Source of the DNA: Streptomyces sp. NBC_00459 | GTDB lineage: Bacteria > Actinomycetota > Actinomycetes > Streptomycetales > Streptomycetaceae | Reading direction: 5' to 3' | Length of the DNA stretch: 64,000 nt | Assembly: GCF_036013955.1 (NCBI RefSeq) | Contig: NZ_CP107903.1 | Location: 7,502,001-7,566,000, forward strand | Shown: positions 45,353-52,913 of the stretch, in pieces | Numbering within the stretch: the stretch's first letter is position 1 | Layout: every line of letters begins with the position of its first letter | The notes under the pieces: generated by a model | What the model saw: only the letters and a program-made list of their open reading frames with translations | Database searches by the model: none | Told to the model about the DNA's origin: nothing | Translations under genes and position numbers: made by a program

Positions 45353-45367
45353 CCAACTGGTCGTTGG
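45353..45367 (-). promoter_or_regulatory. Leader hairpin before paralogue C
   Basis: CCAAC and GTTGG arms around TGGTC, 19 bases upstream of the TTG start; counterpart of 44624-44640. Confidence 0.5.
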
Positions 45368-45419
45368 GCATGTGGTACATGGCCAGCGTCAGAAAGTACG
45401 GGCGGGAACCCGGGGATGT

Positions 45420-46160
45420 TCAACGAAGATGTTTGAACCCTGTGCGACCCAGAGCACGGTGGTCCGCGACCACCGTCGCCGAACCGGGCGCGATCTCCGT
45501 GAAACCGGCATCACGGACCAAGGGGAGCCCACCGGAGGTGAGTTCGCGCCAGTGGCGCGGCTCCGCCGTGCGGACGGCGAGCGGGAAGCCCGCGTCGCGC
45601 CAGGCCGCGCGGGCCTCGTCCGACAGCTCCCACCACGCCAGCTGGGCGCCGTGTCCCGTCTGGGCCATCGCCTTGCCCGCCGACATGTCCAGCTCCGGGT
45701 TCAGCCAGAGGACGGGCACCGCCGGGTCGGGGCCGAGCGGCGGCTCCGGATCCTCCAGATCCGTGCCGGAGACCTGGAGCCGGGCCAGGTCCTTGGGCCA
45801 GCCGTCCAGCGGAACGGGCGGGAAGACCCGTACCTCGGCCGACTTGCCGGTGACCGTGATGCCGGGCAGCGCCTCGGCCCGCCGCCACTCGGCACCCCGC
45901 GCCCGCCGTACGACCTTGCGGATCCGGGCGTCCTGCCAGTCCCGCATGGCCTCCGCCCACTCCCCGTCCCCGGCCGACCGCTCGTCCCCGAGGATCACCA
46001 GAACGGCCCGGGCGGCGGTCTCCAACGCGTCCGTACGAGCCGGCGGCTCGGCCTTCTCGATCCGGGCGACGAGGGGGAGCACGAACTGGGGTGCCTCGTC
46101 ACGCGGTGATCGCTCGGAGCGGAAAGGGCTGTCGCCGGGAACGGCCGGGTCATTGGTCAC
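45420..46160 (-). CDS. Peptidyl-tRNA hydrolase Pth2-like protein
   Basis: Protein of 246 residues whose C-terminal half carries the Pth2 pattern (WLNPELDMSAGKAMAQTGHG, then AGFPLAVRTAEPRHW and IAPGSATVVADHRALG), the fold of archaeal/eukaryotic peptidyl-tRNA hydrolases that recycle stalled peptidyl-tRNA. The N-terminal 100 residues (FVLPLVARIEKAEPP, DWQDARIRKVVRRARGAEW) are an added region. Streptomyces also have the usual bacterial Pth, so this is probably an accessory enzyme. GTG 46160; divergent from the ABC genes by 58 bp. Confidence 0.82.
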   Translation of the reverse strand: MTNDPAVPGDSPFRSERSPRDEAPQFVLPLVARIEKAEPPARTDALETAARAVLVILGDERSAGDGEWAEAMRDWQDARIRKVVRRARGAEWRRAEALPGITVTGKSAEVRVFPPVPLDGWPKDLARLQVSGTDLEDPEPPLGPDPAVPVLWLNPELDMSAGKAMAQTGHGAQLAWWELSDEARAAWRDAGFPLAVRTAEPRHWRELTSGGLPLVRDAGFTEIAPGSATVVADHRALGRTGFKHLR

Positions 46161-46218
46161 GTCCTTCAGTCTGCCAGGCGGAAGATCGGTTCTTCCGGGG
46201 GGAGAGGACGGGGACCGT

Positions 46219-47151
46219 ATGCGGTATGGGCTTCGACTGGACGGTGTGGGCCGCCGCTACGGCCTGCGCGGCCCCTGGGTCCTGCGAGGGGTCGACCTGA
46301 CCCTCGCCCCCGGCACCCTCACCCGTATCGAGGGCGCCAACGGAACCGGCAAGTCCACCCTCCTGCGCGTGCTCGCCGGCATCGACGCCCCCACGGAGGG
46401 CACCCTCACGGGCCGCCCGCGCACGACGTACGTCCCGGAGCGCTTCCCGGCGGCGCTCCCCTTCACCGCGCACGGCTACCTCACCCACCTGGGCGCCGTG
46501 CAGGGACTGTCCCGTACGGCCGCCGCCCGCGCCGCCGACGAGTGGCTGGAGCGGCTCGGCGCCGCCGTGTACGCCCGGACGCCCATGGCGGAGCTGTCGA
46601 AGGGCAGCAGCCAGAAGGTGGCGGTCGCGCAGGCCCTGGTCGCCGGCCCGGAGCTGCTCGTCCTCGACGAGGCGTGGACGGGCCTCGACGCCGCCGCCCG
46701 GGGCGAGTTGGAGCGGGTCGTCGCCGAACTCACCGCGTCCGGCGCCTCGGTGGTGTTCGTCGACCACGACCCCGGCCGCCTGGCGGGGGTGCCCGACGCG
46801 ACGTACGCCGTGACCGAGGGTGGCCTCAACCTCCGTACGGCACAAGCCGGTTCACCGGAGCCCACCGGCCCGCACCTGGTCGTGGAGGCCCAGGGGCCGC
46901 CGGGCGCGCGGCCCCCGGCCGAGGCGTCGAAGTGGACGACGTCGAGCACCGAGACCGCGACGCCGGGTCAGCACCGGTTCAGTGTCCCCGGCACCCATTC
47001 GGACGTCGTCCTGCGCGCCCTGCTCACGGCCCGCCCGCCCTGGCACGTGGTGAGTGTGCGACCGGAGACGACCGGAACCCCCGGCACGACCGCAACACAC
47101 ACCGGCATCGCCGTACCCGCCCCGCTCGCCACCGACGAAAGCCGCCGATGA
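46219..47151 (+). CDS. ABC transporter ATP-binding protein
   Basis: ATPase of 310 residues for a small export-type ABC system. Walker A is GANGTGKST, the signature is degenerate (ELSKGSSQKVAVAQAL), Walker B LLVLDEAWTGLD with Ala where Pro is usual, and VDHD supplies the switch His. About 110 C-terminal residues beyond the ATPase fold are unusual (LVVEAQGPPGARPPAEASKW, then VVLRALLTARPPWHVVSVRP). ATG 46219; the frame is open to 45364 but overlaps the divergent gene. Its stop overlaps the next start (ATGA). Confidence 0.85.
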   Translation: MRYGLRLDGVGRRYGLRGPWVLRGVDLTLAPGTLTRIEGANGTGKSTLLRVLAGIDAPTEGTLTGRPRTTYVPERFPAALPFTAHGYLTHLGAVQGLSRTAAARAADEWLERLGAAVYARTPMAELSKGSSQKVAVAQALVAGPELLVLDEAWTGLDAAARGELERVVAELTASGASVVFVDHDPGRLAGVPDATYAVTEGGLNLRTAQAGSPEPTGPHLVVEAQGPPGARPPAEASKWTTSSTETATPGQHRFSVPGTHSDVVLRALLTARPPWHVVSVRPETTGTPGTTATHTGIAVPAPLATDESRR

Positions 47152-47819
47152 CCGCCCTCCTGCGTTACCAGGCAGCCCTGCTCGTGCGTTCGCAGCGCTG
47201 GCTGCCGCCGTTCATCCTGTACGCGGTGTTCCTGGCCGTCGGGGTGCAGGGCGGGCAGCCGGTGCTGGACTCGCTCGGGTATGCCGCTGCGGCCGTCCTG
47301 CCGGTGGCCGCCTGGCTGGTGCGGATCTGCGCGGGCAACGAGCCGCCCGCCGCCCGGGCCGCCGTTGCCGCGGCCGTCGGACCCGGACGGGCACACCTCG
47401 CCTGTCTCCTGGTGGCCCTGTCCGCCGCGGCGGCGCTCGGCACGGCAGCGACCGTCGTGGTGACCCTGATCAGCGACCCGGCGAGCGCCGATCACCAGAT
47501 CCGGGTCGAGCCGCTCCCGGCCGGTGGAGCCGGGCTCCTCGCCGCCCTGGCGTGCGCCCTGCTCGGCACGGCCGTCGGCGCGCTCACGACCTGGCCGCTG
47601 CTGCGCTCGACCGGCCGGGCGGTGCCCGCGATGATGCTCGGCGCGCTGCTGGCGATGGTGGCGACCGGCTCCCCGGCCAAGTCGGCGATCACGTCCCTGG
47701 TGACCGGTTCGCGCGCGGGCACGATCCTGGTCCCCCTGCTGCCACTGGCCGCGGCGGCCCTGGTCACGGTGGCGGCGATCGCCGCGGCCTGCGCGCTCAC
47801 CTCGCGCCGCTCACCCTGA
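47148..47819 (+). CDS. ABC transporter membrane subunit
   Basis: Very hydrophobic protein of 223 residues with about six helices (FILYAVFLAVGVQGGQPVLD, LGYAAAAVLPVAAWLVRICA and so on), matching the ABC-2-like partners of such ATPases. It is coupled by a four-base overlap to the ATPase. Substrate unknown. The 3' end overlaps the end of the convergent small CxxC gene by nine bases. Confidence 0.8.
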   Translation: MTALLRYQAALLVRSQRWLPPFILYAVFLAVGVQGGQPVLDSLGYAAAAVLPVAAWLVRICAGNEPPAARAAVAAAVGPGRAHLACLLVALSAAAALGTAATVVVTLISDPASADHQIRVEPLPAGGAGLLAALACALLGTAVGALTTWPLLRSTGRAVPAMMLGALLAMVATGSPAKSAITSLVTGSRAGTILVPLLPLAAAALVTVAAIAAACALTSRRSP

Positions 47820-47978
47820 ACAGGCGTTGCGCTGCGCTTCCTGCCATTCACAGACGGGGCAGAGCGTGACGCCCTTCCGCGACTTCGGGTACTCGGTCGG
47901 CTCCCGGCACAGCACGCACTCCGCGTACGGCGGTCCACCGGCCTCGCCCCGGCCCTCGTGCTCGTGCTCGTCGCTCAT
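47811..47978 (-). CDS. 55-residue double-CxxC protein
   Basis: A short gene easily missed by length filters. The product starts MSDEHEHEGRGEAGG and has two metal-binding pairs, ECVLC (Cys21, Cys24) and TLCPVC (Cys40, Cys43), then a last cysteine near the C-terminus (RNACSG). Spacing of 15 residues between pairs fits a zinc ribbon or rubredoxin-like knuckle. The N-terminus is acidic and His-rich. ATG 47978 lies 102 bases before the deacetylase gene stop reading the same way, so both may be cotranscribed. Function unknown. Confidence 0.78.
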   Translation of the reverse strand: MSDEHEHEGRGEAGGPPYAECVLCREPTEYPKSRKGVTLCPVCEWQEAQRNACSG

Positions 47979-47996
47979 GGCACCAGCGTAAGCCGG

Positions 47997-48875
47997 TCAC
48001 CGGCGGCCACCCGTGGCCCCGATCAGTTCGGACACCTTCACGAACCGGAAGCCGCGCTCGCGCAGCGCGGGCACGATTCTGCGGACGGCCCGCTCGGTCG
48101 CCGGGGCCGCACTGCGCGTGCAGTGCATGACGACGACCGACCCTGGCCGTACGCCGTCCAGCACCTCCCGGGCCACGGCGTCGGCGTCCGTCGCGAAGGC
48201 GTCCCCGCCGACCACGTCCCACTGCACGGCGGTGACCCCGGCCGTGCGCAGGGCGCGCAGCGCCCGCCGGTCGTGACATCCGCCGGGGAAGCGGAAGTAG
48301 GGCATGACGCGGGGCACTCCGACTGCCCGGAAGGCGGCGAAGGCGCGTTCGACGTCGGCGCGCATCCGTTCCCCGGCAGCGGAGCCGGATGCTGAGCCGG
48401 CGATGGTCGGCAGCCCGTAGCAGTCCTCGGTGAAGGCGTAGTGGCTGTACGAGTGGTTGGCGACCTCGAAGAGGGGGTCCCGGCCGATGGAGCGGGCCTG
48501 GGCCGGATACTCCTCGGCCCACCGTCCCGTCATGAACACGGTCGCCGGTACCTTCAGCGTCCGCAGCGAGTCGATCAGCCCGGGATTGTCGAACCGCTCG
48601 CCTCGCGCGGCCCGGTCGCCCTGCCCGGCGGTCATGTCCGCGTCGAAGGTGAGGGCGACGGCCCTGTCCGGGGTGCGCGGGCCGTTCCGGAAGACGGGGG
48701 TCAGGCCGGCGGGCCCCGGGGCGAGGGTGGGCGGCCGGGAGGATGCGGGGGACGGGAGCGCGGGAGGCTGCCGTTCGGCCCGCTGCGGGAGCGGAGCGGT
48801 GCCGCAGGCGGCGAGGGTGGTGAACGCGGTGCCGAGAAGGCAACCGATGGCGATTCGTCGTACGAGACTGATCAT
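47997..48875 (-). CDS. Polysaccharide deacetylase lipoprotein (NodB fold)
   Basis: Secreted carbohydrate esterase family 4-like enzyme, 292 residues, predicted to de-N-acetylate peptidoglycan or chitin-type glycans. Signal peptide with lipobox TLAAC. The metal motifs are VALTFDADMTAGQGD (Asp-Asp) and NHSYSHYAF (His-x3-His); PYFRFPGGCHDRRA and GSVVVMHC are the later conserved motifs. A Pro-rich spacer separates the lipid anchor from the domain. ATG 48875 has no ribosome site. It lies next to the CxxC gene. Confidence 0.92.
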   Translation of the reverse strand: MISLVRRIAIGCLLGTAFTTLAACGTAPLPQRAERQPPALPSPASSRPPTLAPGPAGLTPVFRNGPRTPDRAVALTFDADMTAGQGDRAARGERFDNPGLIDSLRTLKVPATVFMTGRWAEEYPAQARSIGRDPLFEVANHSYSHYAFTEDCYGLPTIAGSASGSAAGERMRADVERAFAAFRAVGVPRVMPYFRFPGGCHDRRALRALRTAGVTAVQWDVVGGDAFATDADAVAREVLDGVRPGSVVVMHCTRSAAPATERAVRRIVPALRERGFRFVKVSELIGATGGRR

Positions 48876-49002
48876 CGTATGAAGGTAGAAATGCCCGGGT
48901 TTCCCGGTGGGCCGCCGCGAGCGCGAGCCGCGCGGATGTCACCCGCCTGGCCGCGACCCCGCCGGGATCAGCTCCCGGGGCGTGCCGGCTCTGCGGGAGG
49001 CC

Positions 49003-50424
49003 CTACTGTCGCGTGCAGCGCCCGGTGGGGTTGGCGGCGGGCGGGCGGCACTGGTCGTCGAAGTCGTCGGCGTCGTTGCTCAGATAGCGCCCCAGGCAGG
49101 TGTTCGACGTCGTCAGGCCGCGTTCGCTGCAGAAGGCCAGCGCGGCGTAGCCGTCGGCGAACGGGCCGGGGGCGTAGATCACCCAGTACCCCGGGCGCAG
49201 GGACGCGTACTTGTCGCTGCGCACGTACACGGCCTCCGGTACCGACTCCCTGACCTTGGCGAGCCGTGCGTCCCGGGCGGCGGTCCCGGAGTCGACCGGC
49301 TCGGAGTGCAGTTGGGCGATCCAGCGGTCGGCCGTGGCGGGTGAGGGGTTGGGCGAGGTTCTCGTGCCGGCCGGCGGGTTCGACTCGCCGTCCTTGTCGT
49401 TCCCGTCGAGGAGACGCGGCGTGAGGAAGGCGGCGGCTGCCGCGACGCAGACCGCGAGGACGGCGGACACGGCGACCCGCTTACGGCGCTGCGGCGACGG
49501 CAGGGGCCGCTGTTCCGTGCGGGCGGCCACGGGTGCGGACTGCGGCGATGTCGCGCCGGGCTCCTCGTCGTGGCGCACGGGCTGGGGCGCGGTCAGGGTC
49601 CGCTGAACGGACTTCGCCGTCCCGCCCGCCGCCACCTGCGCCAGCATCGCCGCCAGCCGGCCCGTATCGGGTCGTGCCGCCGGGTCACGTTCGAGCAGTG
49701 CTTCGAGGACGGGGGTCAGCGGGCCGGAGCGGGACGGCGGCGGGACCTCACCCTCCAGGACCGCGGCCAGCGTCGAGAGCGAGGTCCCTCGGCGCAGGGG
49801 ACTCACGCCCTCCACGCACACGTACAGCACTACTCCCAGGGACCACAGGTCGGACGCCGGGTCGTCGGAGGGGCCGCGGATGCGTTCCGGGGCGATGTAC
49901 TCGGGGGAACCGACGAGTTCGCCGGTCATCGTCAGGGCCGTCGCGCCCTGGAGCGCCGCGATCCCGAAGTCGGTGAGGACGGCGCTCCCGTCCGGCCGCA
50001 GAAGGATGTTCGGCGGCTTCACGTCCCGGTGCTGGACGCCCGCCGCGTGTGCCGCGCGCAGCGCGTCCAGTACCTGGCCGCCGATCCGCGCCGCCTCCAC
50101 CGGCGTCAGCGGGCCGGATTCCAGGCGCTTGTCGAGCGAGACGCCGGGCACCAGCTCCATGACGATCCAGGGGTGCGGGTCGGCGTCGACGATCTGGTGG
50201 ACCGTCACCACATGCGGGTTGCTGAGCCGGGCGAGCGCCCGCGCCTCGCGCATCACCCGCTCCCGTACGGCATCGGTCGCCGCCGCGTCCGGCCGTACGG
50301 CCTTCAGCGCGACCTCGCGGTGCAGCACGGAGTCGCGGGCCCGCCACACCGTGCCCATACCGCCGCTGCCGAGCCGGTCCAGCAGCTCGAAACGGCCGCC
50401 GACCAGGTCCCCCGATGCGTTCAT
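49003..50424 (-). CDS. Membrane Ser/Thr protein kinase (PknB-like)
   Basis: Transmembrane kinase of 473 residues. The ATP loop is LGSGGMGTVW, Lys41 the ATP lysine, Asp134 in HRDVKPPNILL the catalytic base, Asp152 in DFG; the activation segment has TALTMTGELVGSPEYIAPE. After a disordered segment comes one membrane helix (about 317-338) and an extracellular part of about 130 residues ending with several cysteines (FCSERG, TCLGRY, QCRPP, RCTRQ). The ligand is unknown; there are no PASTA repeats. The start codon is within a hairpin and has no ribosome site. Confidence 0.93.
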   Translation of the reverse strand: MNASGDLVGGRFELLDRLGSGGMGTVWRARDSVLHREVALKAVRPDAAATDAVRERVMREARALARLSNPHVVTVHQIVDADPHPWIVMELVPGVSLDKRLESGPLTPVEAARIGGQVLDALRAAHAAGVQHRDVKPPNILLRPDGSAVLTDFGIAALQGATALTMTGELVGSPEYIAPERIRGPSDDPASDLWSLGVVLYVCVEGVSPLRRGTSLSTLAAVLEGEVPPPSRSGPLTPVLEALLERDPAARPDTGRLAAMLAQVAAGGTAKSVQRTLTAPQPVRHDEEPGATSPQSAPVAARTEQRPLPSPQRRKRVAVSAVLAVCVAAAAAFLTPRLLDGNDKDGESNPPAGTRTSPNPSPATADRWIAQLHSEPVDSGTAARDARLAKVRESVPEAVYVRSDKYASLRPGYWVIYAPGPFADGYAALAFCSERGLTTSNTCLGRYLSNDADDFDDQCRPPAANPTGRCTRQ

Positions 50425-50452
50425 GGCGGACAGGTTAAAGCCTGCCCGCCAT
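50423..50452 (-). terminator. Hairpin over the kinase start codon, downstream of phoX
   Basis: Arms 50423-50434 and 50441-50452 (12 bases, one mismatch that pairs as G-U) with a 6-nt loop. Reading on the minus strand it comes 22 bases after the phoX stop and includes the first bases of the kinase ATG, so it may end phoX transcription or hide the kinase start. Confidence 0.5.
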
Positions 50453-50474
50453 GTCCGGGTTCAGGGGGCTCCCG

Positions 50475-51911
50475 TTATCGCTTCCATGGGCCCCGTACGG
50501 CGAATGTCGTGCCGGGTGTGTAGCAGTTGACGTACATCGTCCGGCCGTCCGGAGAGAAGGTGACGCCGGCGAACTCGCCCCACTCCGGAGCGTCCGGGGT
50601 GCCGATGTTCTGGGCGTTCCGGGCCATCGCGTACACCTCGCCCTTGCGCGTCACGCCGTACACGTGCTGGGCGCCCTCCCCGTCCTCGCACACCATCAGG
50701 CCGCCGCTGGGGGCGAGACAGATGTTGTCCGGTGACTCCCCGGGCAGCTGGACGTCCGTGTCCGGGCCGAAGACGATGACCAGGGTGAGGCGGCGCGCGG
50801 CGGGGTCGTAGCGCCAGATCTGGCCGAAGTGGGTGGCCGCCGAGCCTTCGCTCGCATGGGCGAACGACGACACGAAGTACACGCACCGGCCGCCCCAGTA
50901 GCAGCCCTCCAGCTTCTGCGCGTGCGTGATGCCCTTCGGGCCGAAGTCCTGGAGCCGGACGGGGGTCTGGGCGGCCAGCGGATCCGGTACGTCCACCCAC
51001 TCGACGCCGTCGAAGGCGGCACCCGGCTCCTGGATCGAGGAGAGGTCGGGTACGCCCGGCACGCGCATCGCCTGGAGCCGGCCGCCCGCGCGCAGCGAAC
51101 CCATCCCGCCCAGCGGCTTCCTGGGCAGGAAGCGGTAGAAGAGGCCGAAGGGCTTGAGGAAGGCGTCCTCGGTCTCGTAGACGATGCCGTTCCTCGGGTC
51201 GACGGCGATCGCCTCGTGCTGGAAGCGGCCCATCGCGGTGAGCGGGACGGCGCCGGTGCGGCGCGGGTCGGCCCCGTCGACCTCGAAGATGAAGCCGTGG
51301 TCCTTGGTGTAGCCGTTGGTGCCGGCCTTGTCCTCGGTCTCCTCGCAGGTCAGCCAGGTGCCCCAAGGTGTCGGCCCGCCCGCGCAGTTGACGGCCGTAC
51401 CGGCGATGGCGACCTGTTCCGTGAGGACGTCGCCGTCCCGGTCCAGGGTGAGTGACGTACAGCCGCCCTTGCCCATCGGGTCGTAGGTGAGGCCCTTGAT
51501 CGTCGGGACCGGGATTCTGCCGGTGACGCGGTTCTCGTGGTTGCGGACCAGATGGACACGGCCGTGCCGGCCCGCGAAGGCCGCCATGCCGTCGTGGTTG
51601 GAGGGGACCGGGCCCTCGCCGGAGCACAGGGGGTCGCCCTCGCGGGACAGGACCCGATAGCGGAAACCTTTCGGCAGGTCGAGCAGACCCTTCGGGTCGG
51701 GGATCAGGGGGCCGTAGCCGGAGTGCCCCAGCTCCTGGGCGGCGGCGGTACCGGCGAAGAGTTCGGAGAGGGCTCCGGTGAAGGCGATACCGACGCCCAG
51801 GGCGCCGGTGCGGGCGAGGACCTGGCGTCGGGAGGCGGGGGAGTCGTCAACTGCCTTGGAGGGAGCGGCTGTTGCGGAACCGTCGATTTCGGGCGTGTCG
51901 AATGCGGACAT
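50475..51911 (-). CDS. phoX: PhoX-like (DUF839) phosphatase, Tat-exported
   Basis: Secreted protein of 478 residues. The Tat signal has SRRQVLARTGALGVG and an AGTAAAQ cleavage region. The body is a PhoX-type beta-propeller (LVRNHENRVTGR, CEETEDKAGTNGY, FQHEAIAVDPRNGIVYETED, ESPDNICLAPSGGLMVCED); conserved Glu residues would bind iron/calcium. PhoX enzymes release phosphate from organic monoesters outside the cell. No clear PHO box was found upstream, so phosphate control is unproven. ATG 51911 after AGGAAGG. Confidence 0.88.
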   Translation of the reverse strand: MSAFDTPEIDGSATAAPSKAVDDSPASRRQVLARTGALGVGIAFTGALSELFAGTAAAQELGHSGYGPLIPDPKGLLDLPKGFRYRVLSREGDPLCSGEGPVPSNHDGMAAFAGRHGRVHLVRNHENRVTGRIPVPTIKGLTYDPMGKGGCTSLTLDRDGDVLTEQVAIAGTAVNCAGGPTPWGTWLTCEETEDKAGTNGYTKDHGFIFEVDGADPRRTGAVPLTAMGRFQHEAIAVDPRNGIVYETEDAFLKPFGLFYRFLPRKPLGGMGSLRAGGRLQAMRVPGVPDLSSIQEPGAAFDGVEWVDVPDPLAAQTPVRLQDFGPKGITHAQKLEGCYWGGRCVYFVSSFAHASEGSAATHFGQIWRYDPAARRLTLVIVFGPDTDVQLPGESPDNICLAPSGGLMVCEDGEGAQHVYGVTRKGEVYAMARNAQNIGTPDAPEWGEFAGVTFSPDGRTMYVNCYTPGTTFAVRGPWKR

Positions 51912-52000
51912 GAGGCGACCTTCCTGCTGGCGGACAGGACTGTGACCTTGCTGTGTGTATCACGCCGTACGGGCCTCGGGAACCACGCGCGTAGCGCGCC

Positions 52001-52792
52001 TCATCCGGGTGACCCGCCTGGCGGTTGCTGCTGAACCTGTGCCCGTTCCAGGAAGCGGAGCAGTTCCACCGGGAAGGGCAGGACGAGTGTCGAGTTCTTC
52101 TCGGCCGCGACCGCCACCACTGTCTGGAGCAGCCGGAGTTGGAGTGCGGCGGGCTGCTCGGACATCACCTCGGCGGCCTCCGCGAGCTTCTTCGAGGCCT
52201 GCAGCTCGGCGTCCGCGTTGATGATCCGGGCCCGGCGTTCACGGTCGGCCTCGGCCTGCCGGGCCATCGAGCGCTTCATGGTGTCCGGCAGGGACACGTC
52301 CTTGATCTCGACCCGGTCGATCTGCACGCCCCAGCCCATCGCCGGGCTGTCGATCATCAGCTCCAGCCCCTGGTTGAGCTTTTCGCGGTTGGACAGCAGA
52401 TCGTCCAGGTCGCTCTTGCCGATGATCGAGCGCAGCGAGGTCTGCGCCATCTGCGAGACCGCGAACCGGTAGTCCTCGACCTGGATGATCGCGTTCGCCG
52501 CGTCGACCACCTTGAAGTAGACGACCGCGTCCACCCGCACGGTCACGTTGTCCCGCGTGATGCCCTCCTGGGCCGGGATCGGCAGCGTGACGATCTGCAT
52601 GTTGACCTTGCGCAACCGGTCCACGACCGGGACCACCAGCGTGAAACCGGGCGGCCGTACGTCTCCGGCGAGGCGGCCGAGCCGGAAGACGACCCCGCGT
52701 TCGTACTGCTTGACGATCCTCGCCGCCGCCCCGACGTAGACGAGCCCGGCGGCCCCGGCGGCGATGCCCGCGGTCAGTAGTTCCTCAAGCAT
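52001..52792 (-). CDS. Slipin (SPFH/band 7 protein)
   Basis: Membrane-scaffold protein of 263 residues. A short N-terminal hydrophobic segment (LLTAGIAAGAAGLVYVGAAA) precedes the SPFH domain (YERGVVFRLGRL, VVPVVDRLRKVNMQIVTLPI, GITRDNVTVRVDAVVYFKVV) and a charged coiled region (KRSMARQAEADRERRARIIN). Members organise lipid domains and often pair with NfeD-type proteins or proteases; none is adjacent. ATG 52792. Confidence 0.93.
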   Translation of the reverse strand: MLEELLTAGIAAGAAGLVYVGAAARIVKQYERGVVFRLGRLAGDVRPPGFTLVVPVVDRLRKVNMQIVTLPIPAQEGITRDNVTVRVDAVVYFKVVDAANAIIQVEDYRFAVSQMAQTSLRSIIGKSDLDDLLSNREKLNQGLELMIDSPAMGWGVQIDRVEIKDVSLPDTMKRSMARQAEADRERRARIINADAELQASKKLAEAAEVMSEQPAALQLRLLQTVVAVAAEKNSTLVLPFPVELLRFLERAQVQQQPPGGSPG

Positions 52793-52913
52793 GACGACGA
52801 CCTCTCGCAGCCGTCCCTACGTGCCGAATGGCACCCTTAACAAACGATATGCCCGGTCCAGGGCTCGGGTCGAGCCCCGGACCGGGCAACCTCGCGTGCG
52901 AAGGCCGCGGAGG

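Noticed and set aside
51912..52000. PHO box upstream of phoX
   Set aside because: Only isolated GGTCACCC- and GGTCACA-like words are present, not adjacent 11-bp repeats.
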